A stretch of DNA of 64,000 nucleotides from Isoetes taiwanensis (Eukaryota; Streptophyta; Lycopodiopsida; Isoetales; Isoetaceae), in NCBI GenBank assembly GCA_021234155.1, contig JAJEKV010000060.1, positions 3,518,451 through 3,582,450 on the forward strand, written 5' to 3'. Under the pieces are notes generated by a model. It was not told the DNA's origin, did no database searches, and saw only the letters and a list, made by a program, of their open reading frames with translations. Shown piece after piece: positions 46,617 through 57,099 of the stretch. A program made the translations under genes and the position numbers. How positions within the stretch are numbered: the first letter of the stretch is position 1; each line of letters begins with the position of its first letter.

Positions 46617-46651
<35 letters not shown>

Positions 46652-46780
46652 GACGCCAAAAACTGAAAACCGCTGCACGAAAAAAAAAATTGCGACGCTT
46701 AAACCTTCAGATCGCCAAGCGACGCTGAAAAATTTTTTCCTCGCAGACGCCAAATTCATTATTTTATTTTTTTTTTTTTT

Positions 46781-47070
46781 TTACAGATTAAATTTTTTTT
46801 TTTTTTGAATTTCACAGATGAAAAGCGTGCATTGAAAATTTTTTTGCAGCGACGCGAAGATGATATCGACAAAGTTTCGCGACGCGAAAAAAAAAAAAAG
46901 TTGCGCTTGGCGACGCGGTTTTTCATCAAGCGTCGCTGGGAATTTTCGCGACGCTTTCACGCTGTTTTCACGTCTTTTTCGATTTTTTTTTTCCTACGCG
47001 AGGTTTTAATACGTTAAATACGTATTTTATTAAAAAATACGTATTTTTTGACTTTATACGTATAAGGATG
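46781..47070 (+). repeat. Left direct pseudo-LTR
   Basis: Matches 51258-51590: shared GACGCGGTTTTTCATC, GCGAGGTTTTAATACGTTAA and TACGTATTTTTTGACTTTAT in the same order. Very GCGTCGC-rich with long T and A runs. Confidence 0.75.
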
Positions 47071-47301
47071 TTAAGATTGTACATAGTACCTTCTTCTCGA
47101 AATCTTTAGAGAAATTCTCTATCAGGGATGTGTTTAAGGAAGTTCTACAAGATACTTTACCAAACTTGGCAAATGAAATTCTAAGTCGCGACGCTTGTTT
47201 GGGTTTGGAGATATGGGAATCAAGTTATTGACAAAGTTTATAAGCCATACAACGTTTTTGCTGATGATAGACCAAATAAGTGTCCATGCAAGAATTCTAG
47301 C

Positions 47302-48987
47302 TTGGCTAGATTTATTGACCCTCGTATTGGTCACATCCGTACGACAGATTTGCAGATTATACATTGTCCTAAACTTAGAGCAGCCTTTGCCAATGGGTTA
47401 AATCATATCCCTGATAATGGAGTGTCCATTGAAAAATTCATGGAAGATTTTGAAAAAACATGTGATCAATTCTTTATGGTTCACCACTTCCAGCTGCTGC
47501 ACTTCAAAGAGGATGGGATACAACATATCAAATACCGTTTATGGAGTCTGGCAAAAGAAAGATTTACTAGTTTCAAAAAGTTGATCCCTCCCAAAAGATA
47601 TCTCTGGGATGATGGGAAGGTTAAAAAGAATCTTACCTGGCTTGAGCAAAATTTGTATATCTCTGGTCTTGACAAGGCTATTAACAATGCCTCTTTCATC
47701 TACCAAAAACATATTTTGGATATGGCTTTAGACAGACTAAACAGCAATGACTTCGAGAGGATTCTATCCAGCCCTTCTGAGATCAAGCTTGAGTGCATCA
47801 AAGAGATTGATAGTCTGTTGTTGCTTTCTGAACCTACCACGGATAAACTACCATATTTACTTGGTCTGTACAAAGCCCATAAGAGGGAATACCGCTGGAT
47901 TACGAATGCACACAATACTATTTTCTCAGATGTGGCTGATTTCTTAACGGCTATTCTAAACAACTTTGTGGCTGTCTGGCCTGATGTATGCAACTGGAAC
48001 ACTGCCGATATTAGAGTTTGGTTAAAGGATAAAGTCAATCCATGCTGGATGGTTAATTCTACTTACGATGTAGTTCTGAACCTTCCGAAAAATATCAAGA
48101 ATGTTTTTGCTGCAGACATTACTAGATGTTATGAAAATATTCCACTTTTTGGAGAAGATGGTATTACTGAAATAATTGATGACGTTGCTGATTTAGTATG
48201 GGATTTCATGAGACACAAGAAACCACTCTTCCAGCTTGTTATGAAAAAGAAATTGGGGAAATACTGCACAAAATGGGAAAAATTTTGTGGTGATAGTTAC
48301 AACAAGAAGATATTAGTAAAAAAGGAGAATTTCAAAATAATCAATAAATGGCTTCTTGGCCATTGTTTTCTGCAAATGGGGAATTCTATATGGAGGCAAA
48401 GCAGGGGCATACCCATGGGATTCTCCTGCAGTCCAGCATGGTGCAACATGTATTTGGCCTGGTACGAGCTGAGGTTTATTAGAAAACTGACCCATCTTAA
48501 CAGATTAAATGATATACCCAGATTTCAGCACGCTTCCAGATATATAGATGACCTGAATATCATCAACGGCGGTAATATAGGTGAATTCTTTTCTAAAGGG
48601 GCTTCCTGCTCCATCTATAGCATGGAGCACATTGGTATAAAAGATGAAACAGAGTATAAAAAGGGTTCTGCTTTGGGGCATAAGGTAAACTTCCTAAATG
48701 TCACTATATCCGTTGATGATCACAACAAGGGATTGTTCTCTTATACTAGATATGATAAAAGGGTGAAGCTTCCGTTCAAAGTTAGCAAATTCATCAAAGC
48801 TTCGGGGTGTAGGCCGTATGGACAAGCATGTAAAGTTATCATTTCTCAGATCTTTCCTTATGTATACGCACACTCCGATCCTATGACTGCTGCAGAGGAT
48901 GTCTTGGGCCTTATCATGGCCTTTTGCGACAATGGATTCCTCAAAACAGACATTATCAGAATTGTGTTTAATACAATCAAAATGTAA
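47302..48987 (+). CDS. Penelope-type reverse transcriptase
   Basis: 561 codons shown, but the frame is open from about 47183 with no ATG, so the N-terminus is missing or spliced. Upstream in frame: a Cys pair in RPNKCPCKNSS and SLARFIDPRIGHIRTTDLQI. RT motifs: ADITRCYENIPLFGEDG (motif A, catalytic Asp), SRGIPMGFSCSPAWCNMYLA (motif B), ASRYIDDLNIINGG (motif C, YIDD intact), KVNFLNVTI after it. The IPMG...SP...YIDD pattern and the pseudo-LTRs point to the Penelope class rather than LINE or LTR RTs. No GIY-YIG endonuclease is seen up- or downstream, as in endonuclease-deficient Penelope clades. The RT frame has no stops or shifts. Confidence 0.75.
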   Translation: MARFIDPRIGHIRTTDLQIIHCPKLRAAFANGLNHIPDNGVSIEKFMEDFEKTCDQFFMVHHFQLLHFKEDGIQHIKYRLWSLAKERFTSFKKLIPPKRYLWDDGKVKKNLTWLEQNLYISGLDKAINNASFIYQKHILDMALDRLNSNDFERILSSPSEIKLECIKEIDSLLLLSEPTTDKLPYLLGLYKAHKREYRWITNAHNTIFSDVADFLTAILNNFVAVWPDVCNWNTADIRVWLKDKVNPCWMVNSTYDVVLNLPKNIKNVFAADITRCYENIPLFGEDGITEIIDDVADLVWDFMRHKKPLFQLVMKKKLGKYCTKWEKFCGDSYNKKILVKKENFKIINKWLLGHCFLQMGNSIWRQSRGIPMGFSCSPAWCNMYLAWYELRFIRKLTHLNRLNDIPRFQHASRYIDDLNIINGGNIGEFFSKGASCSIYSMEHIGIKDETEYKKGSALGHKVNFLNVTISVDDHNKGLFSYTRYDKRVKLPFKVSKFIKASGCRPYGQACKVIISQIFPYVYAHSDPMTAAEDVLGLIMAFCDNGFLKTDIIRIVFNTIKM

Positions 48988-49667
48988 TGCTTTCCTTTTC
49001 AGGCATTATGATATCGAAAGATTTAACAAGGACTCTAAAGAAAATAATCAGTAAGCTCTCTTCACGTTGTTATGTCATTGTTCTTACCGTTAGAGTAATA
49101 TTATGTATGGGGAGGGATGGGTCCTCGTGTTGCAACAGGGGCCCTACTCTCCCTCAAGTTGTAAACATGGTGGTTTACATTCTCGCTTAGGATGTATAAT
49201 TCAAAAGGGCCACCCGAGCTACTGGAAGGAGGCGAGGATTTTTTGTGAATGTTTAGAATATTTGAACATGTAGTGTGCATTATATTGGGTAGCACATGTT
49301 TGACAACTATGATGGACTGTTACTTGGTAAATGCAGAAACATGGAAAATTTTACATGTGACCTTAAGCCCTAGATTGTAATTCGTATGCATAGATACCAA
49401 CAAAAATTGTGACCTTTAGTTTCTAGGGTTCGAAACCCATGCATGAGCATGGCGGCCGATGTTGTTTATGGAATCGACATTCGATACATGCACTATGGGC
49501 AGTGAAGCACCAACGGTTGCATCCGACCTATCGGATGGATCCAACCTATCTGTTTTTTAGGGTACCAGGGTCCGGATTATCTCTGCTACCGGCAATATAT
49601 TTGGGCATACCTGGTCCTGTGATCTAAGGTTCATGCTAACGATACCCTTGTAGCCGGTTGTAGGCTC

Positions 49668-49996
49668 ATGGGAAGAAAGAAAGGGGGACTAAATCGATCT
49701 ACCATTGCTAAGCTGGAAATGGAAAAGAACATGGCTGATAAGAGAAGGAAGATATTCGATTTCCATAACTCAACAGCTTGACTGGCAGTAAACATGAGAA
49801 TGATGGTAGCAATGCACAGACTATGCAAGGGAGCTATGAAAGTATCTCTGGTGTCAGAACTAATATGGCTGAGAAAGGCAAAGATAAGGAAGATGCCCTG
49901 GTTATCACAATTGAAGATAGTTATACGGGCTGTTTTCCTGAAAATCCAGTGCCTACTATTGCTGATCCTAACCACAACGTCTACAATCAGGTTTGA
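49668..49996 (+). pseudogene. Unidentified ORF inside the Penelope-like element
   Basis: ATG at 49668: basic start (MGRKKGGLNRSTIAKLEMEK), then one frameshift near 49780 into SKHENDGSNAQTMQGSYESI, DALVITIEDSYTGCF, ending NVYNQV. A possible intron (donor CAG/GTTTGA at about 49992, acceptor TTTTGCTGCAG near 50476) would add about 40 codons. Function unknown; may be an accessory ORF of the element. Confidence 0.3.
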
Positions 49997-49999
49997 ATA

Positions 50000-51257
50000 A
50001 GTAAAATATTGGAATGATTAAATTGTAACCTTAGAACACGTTTTCTGCTCTACTCTAGTTTGTAGCACTTTAGCTTTGTAACATGGTTGGAAAGGACCTT
50101 GGGCGAGCTGAATAGTTATAGAAATGTTTTGTTTCTAATTTGGCTTAATCTCCTTAATTGGACTCTTTGATAAAAGCCTGCGAAGCTAAAACGGCCCTTT
50201 TATGACTGTTATGATCCTAAGCAGCAGTCCACTTGTAGACATGACTGGATTTCTCACAAACAAACAGTTTAGGGTTTATTAGAACTACTTATGTATCTGA
50301 TTCTGCTAAAATTTGTTGTACTGGGTATGAAAATTGCTAAGGGAATCTATGATTGGTTCCTATAAGATTACTTATGTGTGGTAAAGGGCGTTAAAGCCGG
50401 ATAGATTCATTGCTTACCTGTTGGCAACTTTTGGCTTTACCCTTTTTAGGCTAATGTTCAAATGGTTTTGCTGCAGGTAACCGAGTCTATCCTTCCATTT
50501 CATTTGTTTTCAGCAGACAAATTGGATGTGACCTCTACTCTCTGGTGCTTTCTTAACTTTGCTGGAGTTTTGGAGCAGATCTATAAGACTTTATAATTTT
50601 CTGTTTTATGACAGCATGTGGCTGTTATTACTATGTTTCTTGTTTTGGTCTATAACTTTAGATCTTATATACTTTGCTTATTGTGGTCGTTATACTTGCT
50701 CTGGTTTTTTTCGTAGATTGTAACTAATAATACTACACTTATTAAATGTTTGATAGTAGCTGAAAAACACAAATTGTCATATTTCGGGCTAAAAATGTAT
50801 GACTTTATGGGAGTTGGTTCCTCTAGGAATTTATATCTGTTATATCTTAAGGATCAGTTTGCCTTAAATATGTATAACTTTTCATTGGCTATAAATATTT
50901 ATGAGCATGGTAGTTCAAACTATTGCTGACTGTTTTATTAACTATGTTGCTTTTGTAATTCAGTTATATTCCTTGGTTAAACTGAATATTAGTGAAATTT
51001 TAGCACATATTGTTCAACTTTTGTGTATTCGTCTTTATTTTTCTTTTATCGTTTCTAGCCTAATCCTTTTATTTGGATTACACACTAATGTCCTTTGTGA
51101 GATATTAGTCTTTTCTCTTAGATATCCTTATCAGGGCCTAGATATAGATATCACCTTGTCTATCTCTAGGATTGCAATGGTAGGGTCTTATTTTTCCAAA
51201 TGGAACTATAAGGCCTAAAGTCTGTTGGTTCCTATGGTCTTAACAGACTCAAAAGGG
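50000..51257. other. 3' part of the Penelope-like element, no ORF
   Basis: T-rich sequence without recognisable coding up to the right pseudo-LTR. Confidence 0.4.
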
Positions 51258-51590
51258 GTTTTTTTTTTTTTTTTTTTTTTACGGATTAAAAAAAAAAAAA
51301 AAAATTTGAATTTCAGCGACGCGGAAAGCGTCACGCGAAAATTTTTTCAGCGTCACGCAGTGATCTGAAGGTTTCGCGTCACGCGCAAAAAAAAAAAAAA
51401 AAAAAAAAAAAATATTGCGTCACAGACGCGGTTTTTCATCGTTTACAGACGCGAAAAAATTTTCGCGTACGCTTTCACGTTGTTTTCGCGTACGCGAAAT
51501 TTTTTTTTTCCGGCCGGCGAGGTTTTAATACGTTAAATATGTATTTTATTAAAAACTACGTATTTTTTGACTTTATACGTCAGGAATTTT
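51258..51590 (+). repeat. Right direct pseudo-LTR
   Basis: See the left copy; about 80 percent similar with many homopolymer length differences. GATCTGAAGGTTT here pairs with AAACCTTCAGATC in the left inverted copy (about 46700). Confidence 0.75.
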
Positions 51591-52016
51591 AATTTTGTAC
51601 GTATAGAACCTATCCCAACAAAGTGGGATAATAATGCATCAATTATTTTAGTCGCTAAAACTTGGCTAATCACATCATCTTCATTATGAACATCCTCCTT
51701 CACCATAGGAGGCATCACTATGGGTTGATTTTCTTCTGTAGACTGAAACTGTTCTATGGGCAGCACATTAAATTGCACCTTCTTAAGTGCTTACACCTTC
51801 AAAGCTTGTTCCTTCAAAGCCTTTGGAAAAGAGGTCTTAGTCTTCTCCGCAATTGGCACTACTCTTGGTTCTTGCACCACCTGATTCAAACACTTGTTGC
51901 CTTGATGGATACTTGTTTGTTGCCCATTCTGGTTTCCCATGGATTTTCCAACAAGTACTCTCATCATGCTTGAATTTATCACATAACTTGCAATATAAAT
52001 GAGCCTCACTTGAATA

Positions 52017-52925
52017 TCATCCCTGTTTTGGCTGCACCATTTGTGTGGAACTCATTGGAACTTGTTGGGCAATTGGAGCTTGTGGCATCATTGGAACTTG
52101 TGGCATGATAGGTGCTGCTTGCATTGGTTGAATAGGAATAGGTGGTGCTTGTTGCATAACAGCAAATACCGGATTGGCCCTCTCAAAGAATCTCTTCTCC
52201 CTACATTCTTGATCATTATGGCCCTTTATTTGGCATCTTGAGCAGAATTTCAGCAATCTACATGTAGTATCAGAATGTCCAATAGATCCACAATACTCAC
52301 AAGTAATAAACTGAACCTCCCTTGGCTTCTCACCAATTGTAAGCTTAGAAATCTTGGCTGCAATATCCTCTGTTTTATGCTCTGGAGCAGCAACTTCGTG
52401 AATGTATCCCAGCTTATCTTCAGCCTTGAGAGCATACTTTTGTGCCTCTAGTAATGTTGTAGGCTGTTTGGCCTTCACCTTATGAGCAATAGCTCGTTTC
52501 AGCCCCTTCACATACCATTGGATATCTAAATCATCACTCCTTACAATCTTCCAATGAACCACGGCTTTGAGAACCGCAATGTACCTCTGATTATACTCTC
52601 TAATTGATTCATCTTCCTTTTGTGTAAAATTGGTCCACCTTTCCATAGTCTTATCCTTACCATGAACTTCTTGATAATTAGCAATGAAAGCTTCCTTTAA
52701 TTCCTGATATGTCATGGTATCTGGCTGGGTTTGTGCCCATTTCTCCACTGAATTTTGCAAAGAACTATGAAACCAAGGCAAATAATCACCAGCCAGTAAC
52801 TTACATTGCTGGCAATACCTCTCAAACTTCACAATATGCTTCAAAGGATCCCGATTCACCAGATTATCAAACTTTGGAATCCCCATTGTCTGAAAACCCC
52901 ATACCATAGGTGGTATTACATCCAT
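52017..52925 (-). CDS. gag of the LTR element
   Basis: First ATG at 52925 (MDVIPPMVWGFQTMGIPKFD); the frame is open about 60 codons further with no ATG. Retrotransposon gag core: DPLKHIVKFERYCQQCKLLA, SSLQNSVEKWAQTQPDTMTY, NFTQKEDESIREYNQRYIAV. Zinc knuckles: CEYCGSIGHSDTTC and CSRCQIKGHNDQEC, followed by a Pro/Met/Gln-rich end. Beyond the stop at 52017 the homology goes on in other frames with a third knuckle (CKLCDKFKHDESTCWKIHGK) until the Penelope insertion, so the full gag-like ORF is broken. Gag coats the element's RNA. Confidence 0.85.
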   Translation of the reverse strand: MDVIPPMVWGFQTMGIPKFDNLVNRDPLKHIVKFERYCQQCKLLAGDYLPWFHSSLQNSVEKWAQTQPDTMTYQELKEAFIANYQEVHGKDKTMERWTNFTQKEDESIREYNQRYIAVLKAVVHWKIVRSDDLDIQWYVKGLKRAIAHKVKAKQPTTLLEAQKYALKAEDKLGYIHEVAAPEHKTEDIAAKISKLTIGEKPREVQFITCEYCGSIGHSDTTCRLLKFCSRCQIKGHNDQECREKRFFERANPVFAVMQQAPPIPIQPMQAAPIMPQVPMMPQAPIAQQVPMSSTQMVQPKQG

Positions 52926-53372
52926 CTCTGCCTCTTCTTGGGTTTCTTGAAATTGGAAAAACGAAATTGAATCTCCCTTCAAATTGAAAAACGAAATTGG
53001 ATTACCGTCTAGATCGGTAAATGGAATCAAAACCTCCTGGATCTGAGAATTAGACCCCAGATCTGCTCCCAAATCTGAAAACGAAATTGAATCTTGATGC
53101 AATTTTGAGCCAAAGATTGACTCACCGGTCCCCTTCTTGTTACAATGGAGCTTGGTGGTATATCCTTCTTACTTCTCTTGGGCATAAAATGCTCCCTTTG
53201 TCAAATTGTATCCCACAAATCAATTACGACAAAATTCCCTTCACACAAGAAATTGCTCCTTCCTCAATGGTGTCGTTCTTTACCGACGATCAACAATACC
53301 AATGGTAACAACTCCTTTTTCAATGGAAATTCTTGCCAATCAATAGTCTGTCGAGCACCGTGGTCGCCAAAT

Positions 53373-53708
53373 TGTTAGAGCCCGAACTCTAACCTTGTAA
53401 GAAGGATGAAAAACCCAATAACCAAGCTCAATCTATCAGATCAAGGCAATACACAACACAAAGAATCATCATCTCCATAGCTAGATCAAGCAAAATGCTC
53501 TCCCTCAATACACCTTCGCTCTGTTCTTCTCTCTCTGCTCAGATAGTACTATGATCATAATGCCTCCACAATGCATACGTGCAAATATCCTGCACGCGTG
53601 CATGTGCGTATATCTCTCCATATATGGTATACTGTCTTCTATGCCACCTCAATAGTGGTGAGTGTGGTGAGTGGTGATGAGTGTGGTGACTGGTGATCAC
53701 CCCCAACA
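53373..53708 (-). repeat. 5' LTR
   Basis: 336 bp, TG...CA ends; partner of 44620-44956. Confidence 0.92.
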
Positions 53709-53713
53709 CTAAC

Positions 53714-54202
53714 TTACAATTCTGGTTCCTGAAGTCAGCTGCAACTCTTCTCGAATATCATTTTGTATTGTTGATACAGCAGCAACTGTAACATGATAAA
53801 GGCATACTTAATGATTGCTAAGAACATTGACTGCAAGCAACTTTCTGATCAACAATAACAATAAAGAAGAATACCTTCTTGCGGATGCGAATGTGCCGTA
53901 ACTTTACAACTTCTCTCCTTGATTTTTCTGTAGCTTCTACTCTCAAATACTTCCTAGGTGCTACAAACAAATAGGCAAACGAACGAATAAGTAGCTAGAG
54001 ATATATTAATGTACAAACTTTAAGCTATGCTGCAGCAGTAATGATTCCAAAGATTTACACCCTAGTATTATGAAGCTGGACTTGCATTAGAGAAAGCAAT
54101 GCCTGATCGGAATGGCAACTATACAGGGATCTTTCTACCAGATTATACACTGCTGTATAAAGCTTATATTGAGAAAGCTCCATAAACAGAGCACACATAA
54201 TG
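53714..54202. other. Intergenic gap
   Basis: No gene seen. May be intronic if the ORF at 54471-54917 has further exons. Confidence 0.3.
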
Positions 54203-54560
54203 ATATTCATGTCTGTTTGGCTGCAATAAATGTCCTCCTCTGCAAAGAGAGCGTTGCAATTTTCCTGTGATGTGCCCTGACAGTAATATCCTGCTGAATT
54301 TGTGCTGGAGCTTGAGGCATAAAGAAATCCCTCTTAGTTAGATCTAATTCACGTTTAGATGATATTCATGTCTGCTTGGCTGCAATAAATGTCCTCCTCT
54401 GCAAAGAGGGCGTTGCAATTTTCCTGTGATGTGCCCTGACAGTAATATCACAGAGCACACATAATGATATTCATGTCTGCTTGGCTGCAATAAATGTCCT
54501 CCTCTGCAAAGAGGGCGTTGCAATTTTCCTGTGATGTGCCCTGACAGTAATATCCTGCTG
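54203..54560. repeat. Triplicated segment (copies at 54203, 54360, 54466)
   Basis: A block of about 88 bp starting GATATTCATGTCTG and ending CCCTGACAGTAATATC occurs three times. Copies 1 and 3 continue with the same CTGCTGAATTTG... sequence of about 70 bp. Copy 3 encodes the C-terminus of the ORF at 54471-54917. Confidence 0.9.
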
Positions 54561-54917
54561 AATTTGAGCTGGAGCTTGAGGCATAAAGAAATCCCTCTTA
54601 GCTAGATCTAATTCACGTTTAGATTCATCAGAACTTTCTACACCTGATTTAAGTCTTCCTTGAAAATCACATGAGGCCATATCCCTTATAGTATCCATAA
54701 GACCCTTTCCAGGTTTTCTTTTACCAGTAGAAGGGTGCATATCATGCTTGTCTATAGTTCCTGAAGCGGCCGCTTCTAACACATTCAACACAATATTCGC
54801 ATCTCCATTTAATGCTGACACCAAAAAATCCCTCCCATTCTTCTCAATCTTGATCTGCCAGAGACGCCCTTCCCCATCTTTCCAAGGCCCGCGTTGATAA
54901 TCTTCTCCAAATGACAT
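54471..54917 (-). CDS. Hypothetical protein (148 aa), possibly a terminal exon
   Basis: ATG at 54917. Sequence MSFGEDYQRGPWKDGEGRLW, ANIVLNVLEAAASGTIDKHD, KGLMDTIRDMASCDFQGRLK, and a basic C-terminus (VRAHHRKIATPSLQRRTFIA). Composition and length are gene-like, and the two downstream copies of the last exon portion could serve as alternative ends. Overlapping frames upstream (54809-55129) may hold another exon. No family recognised. Confidence 0.4.
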   Translation of the reverse strand: MSFGEDYQRGPWKDGEGRLWQIKIEKNGRDFLVSALNGDANIVLNVLEAAASGTIDKHDMHPSTGKRKPGKGLMDTIRDMASCDFQGRLKSGVESSDESKRELDLAKRDFFMPQAPAQIQQDITVRAHHRKIATPSLQRRTFIAAKQT

Positions 54918-55439
54918 GGCTCAAGCTTGACTATGGTAAACATTGTAAAAAATGCTAACAATTCCGGGACCATTACAGTGCCATTATCAGTAACACAGAG
55001 CACCACGACTCTTGATTCAACGTAAGGAAGAAAGACATGTTGCTCTTCTCTACTCAGCATAAAGAAATATTTTATCAAGATCAAGGTTCTACATCCATAC
55101 CTGTTATTTTGCCGAGCTTTCTCGAACAAATCCCCGACTTGGGATTACTCGAACTTGTAAGCATGGAAAGAACGGAAGAAAAGGAAACAAAAGGAAGAAT
55201 GGCTCACCTATGCAAGCTATGGACCCGGATGAGGTGCCAGAAATGAGAGCTGAGGCGCCAAGATGGAATTGAGGAGGATTGAAACAGGAGGAGGCAATTT
55301 CGTATAGGTCTGGCAATTCAAATTTGCTCCTCAATTTCCCTCATTCAATTCTGGCACCTCAGCTCGAGATCTGTGATCTGGGAATTTCTGGCATTCAATT
55401 TGGCCAGCCTGCGTCCCGCAAGGGGGATGGAAATTAGAA

Positions 55440-55475
55440 GGGAACGCCGCATCCGGCGTAACATGCGGCGTTCCC
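55440..55475. other. Perfect 13-bp inverted repeat
   Basis: GGGAACGCCGCAT, a 10-bp loop, then ATGCGGCGTTCCC. GC-rich hairpin in an AT-rich area; plant genomes carry similar CG-rich transposon termini, but nothing else identifies one here. Confidence 0.8.
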
Positions 55476-56210
55476 TTGCACAAAACTTAATGATCTCACA
55501 AAATAAAAAAGAAGATTAGTAATTACTTTCTAACATCTATGGAATAAAATAAGCCCCTAAACTTAGCTAGCTGGCACTTATTTTAGCATGTTTACACAAA
55601 GAAAATGACTAAGGTAAATGGAAACAACTAGAAAAAAATATAATAATCTTAGCTTCACACTTTTTTGTGCCTATACCACAGAATGTATGGGATGCATTTT
55701 GGTAGTTGTGTCAAATTTGCCATATAATTTCTTGATCGCGGACGATTAATCCCCGAGAGGGGAGGATTTGATATGATGGTGCTCGGGGGAGCGGTGTTGA
55801 GTAAGATAAAGAAAAAGAAAGTTTGAAACATTCAAGTTGTAAACCATGGTTAAGTTAAAGGCCATTAGATTAAGGGACGCACCTAATAAAATAAGCCATT
55901 AAGAAAAGGGAAAAATCTTAATCTCAAACGTATGGGTTATTTTAATAGAAAAGGGGGCCAAAGATATTAAGCATCGAATGTTAGAAAAAAGGGGCAATAC
56001 CTTTTTTGTATACCTTATAAAAGGGTGTCATCAGAATGAATATGGGCAGCGGACGACCAGAGACAAGAAGGCGGACCAATTGGCGACATCAATGACCAGC
56101 TACAGCAGCTTGTAGACTAGCTCCGACAATAGCAGAACCAATTCCGGCCATCAACAATTCTACCTGGGCGATTTAATCCAATTGGCCTTTTACCCAGCAC
56201 ATCCTGCTTT
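55476..56210. other. Intergenic gap
   Basis: No coding signal recognised. Confidence 0.4.
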
Positions 56211-57089
56211 GCTACATGTTCTAAACGAGGTGCACCCTGGATTACCACAATCGTCGGATTCGTCAATCCTACGATCCACATCGTATGTTGGGGCCTCTGG
56301 GCACCTCTCGTTTCGCTTATAGTCATTTATGATTGGAGGCGTCTATGGTTTTGAAATATGAAATACGATTTCGCCTAAGGTTTTGAGGGAATATCGAACC
56401 TCTATACGGCTTTGCCAAAGATTTTAGAATATGAAATAGGGGAGCTTGAACCTCTACCAAAATAACTCGATGTTCTAATAAGACTACTTTAACCAATGTA
56501 CCCAGTGAGTTAATGTAATTATTTTTTATCTTGAAACTATGTTTTTTTTTATAACAACCCATTCAATTGTTTTAGGGATATATGGTCTATGGTTTCAGGT
56601 TGCTATTTTACATCCATATCAAATCCCCCTGGAACCCCCTGTTATTTTGCTACATATTCTAAACGAGGTGCATCCTGGACTACCACAGTCGTCGGATTCA
56701 TCGATCCTATGACCCACATCGTATGTTGGGGCCTCTGGGCACCTCTCGTTTTGCTTTAGTCATTTATAATTGGAGGCGTCTATGGTTTTGAAATATGAAA
56801 TACGATTTCGCCTAAGGTTTTAAGGGAATATCGAACCTTTATACGGCTTTGCCTAAGATTTTAGAATATGAAATATGGGAGCTTGAACCTCTACCAAAAT
56901 AACTCAATGTCCTAATAAGACTATTTTAACCAATGTACCCAGTGAGATAATGTGATTGTTTTTTAATCTTGAAACTATGTTTTTTTTTTTATAACAACCC
57001 ATTCAATTGTTTTAGGGATATATGGTCTATGGTTTCAGGTTGTTATTTTTACATCCATATCAAATCCCCCTGGAACCCCCTGTTATTTT
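56211..57089. repeat. 438-bp tandem direct repeat, 2 units
   Basis: Unit 1 is 56211-56648 and unit 2 is 56649-57089, with a short third start at 57090 (GCTACATATT). About 92-93 percent identity by eye over the whole unit, including GTATGTTGGGGCCTCTGGGC and AAATCCCCCTGGAACCCCCT. No ORF. Could be tandem solo LTRs or a young satellite. Confidence 0.9.
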
Positions 57090-57099
57090 GCTACATATT

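Larger units (their letters stand above)
46466..51616 (+). mobile_element. Penelope-like element inserted in the LTR element
   Basis: Ends are GGGATAGGTTC (46466) and its complement GAACCTATCCC (51606-51616). The 5151-bp insertion is a multiple of three and splits one frame of the host element. Direct terminal repeats (about 46781-47070 and 51258-51590), plus an inverted copy at the left (about 46466-46760), match the pseudo-LTR arrangement of Penelope-like elements. The repeats are full of GCGACGC/GCGTCGC motifs and A/T homopolymers. Because the host LTR pair is about 97 percent identical, this insertion is younger than that element. Confidence 0.65.
44615..53713 (-). mobile_element. LTR retrotransposon without pol, with nested Penelope-like insertion
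   Basis: LTRs at 44620-44956 and 53373-53708 begin TGTTAGA, end CCCCCAACA and differ by about eight substitutions and one indel (about 97 percent identity). Both flanks carry the 5-bp TSD CTAAC (44615-44619, 53709-53713). Minus orientation: gag lies next to the right LTR, and the sequence just inside it reads ATTTGGCGACCACGGTG, a gypsy-style primer-binding position. Subtracting the inserted element leaves about 3.3 kb internal sequence with gag and a second ORF but no protease, RT or integrase, so it is non-autonomous. Confidence 0.9.

Noticed and set aside
46466-51616. hAT DNA transposon, because the ends start CAGGGATAGG-like
   Set aside because: No hAT transposase and no 8-bp TSD; inverted ends are explained by the inverted pseudo-LTR of a Penelope-like element.
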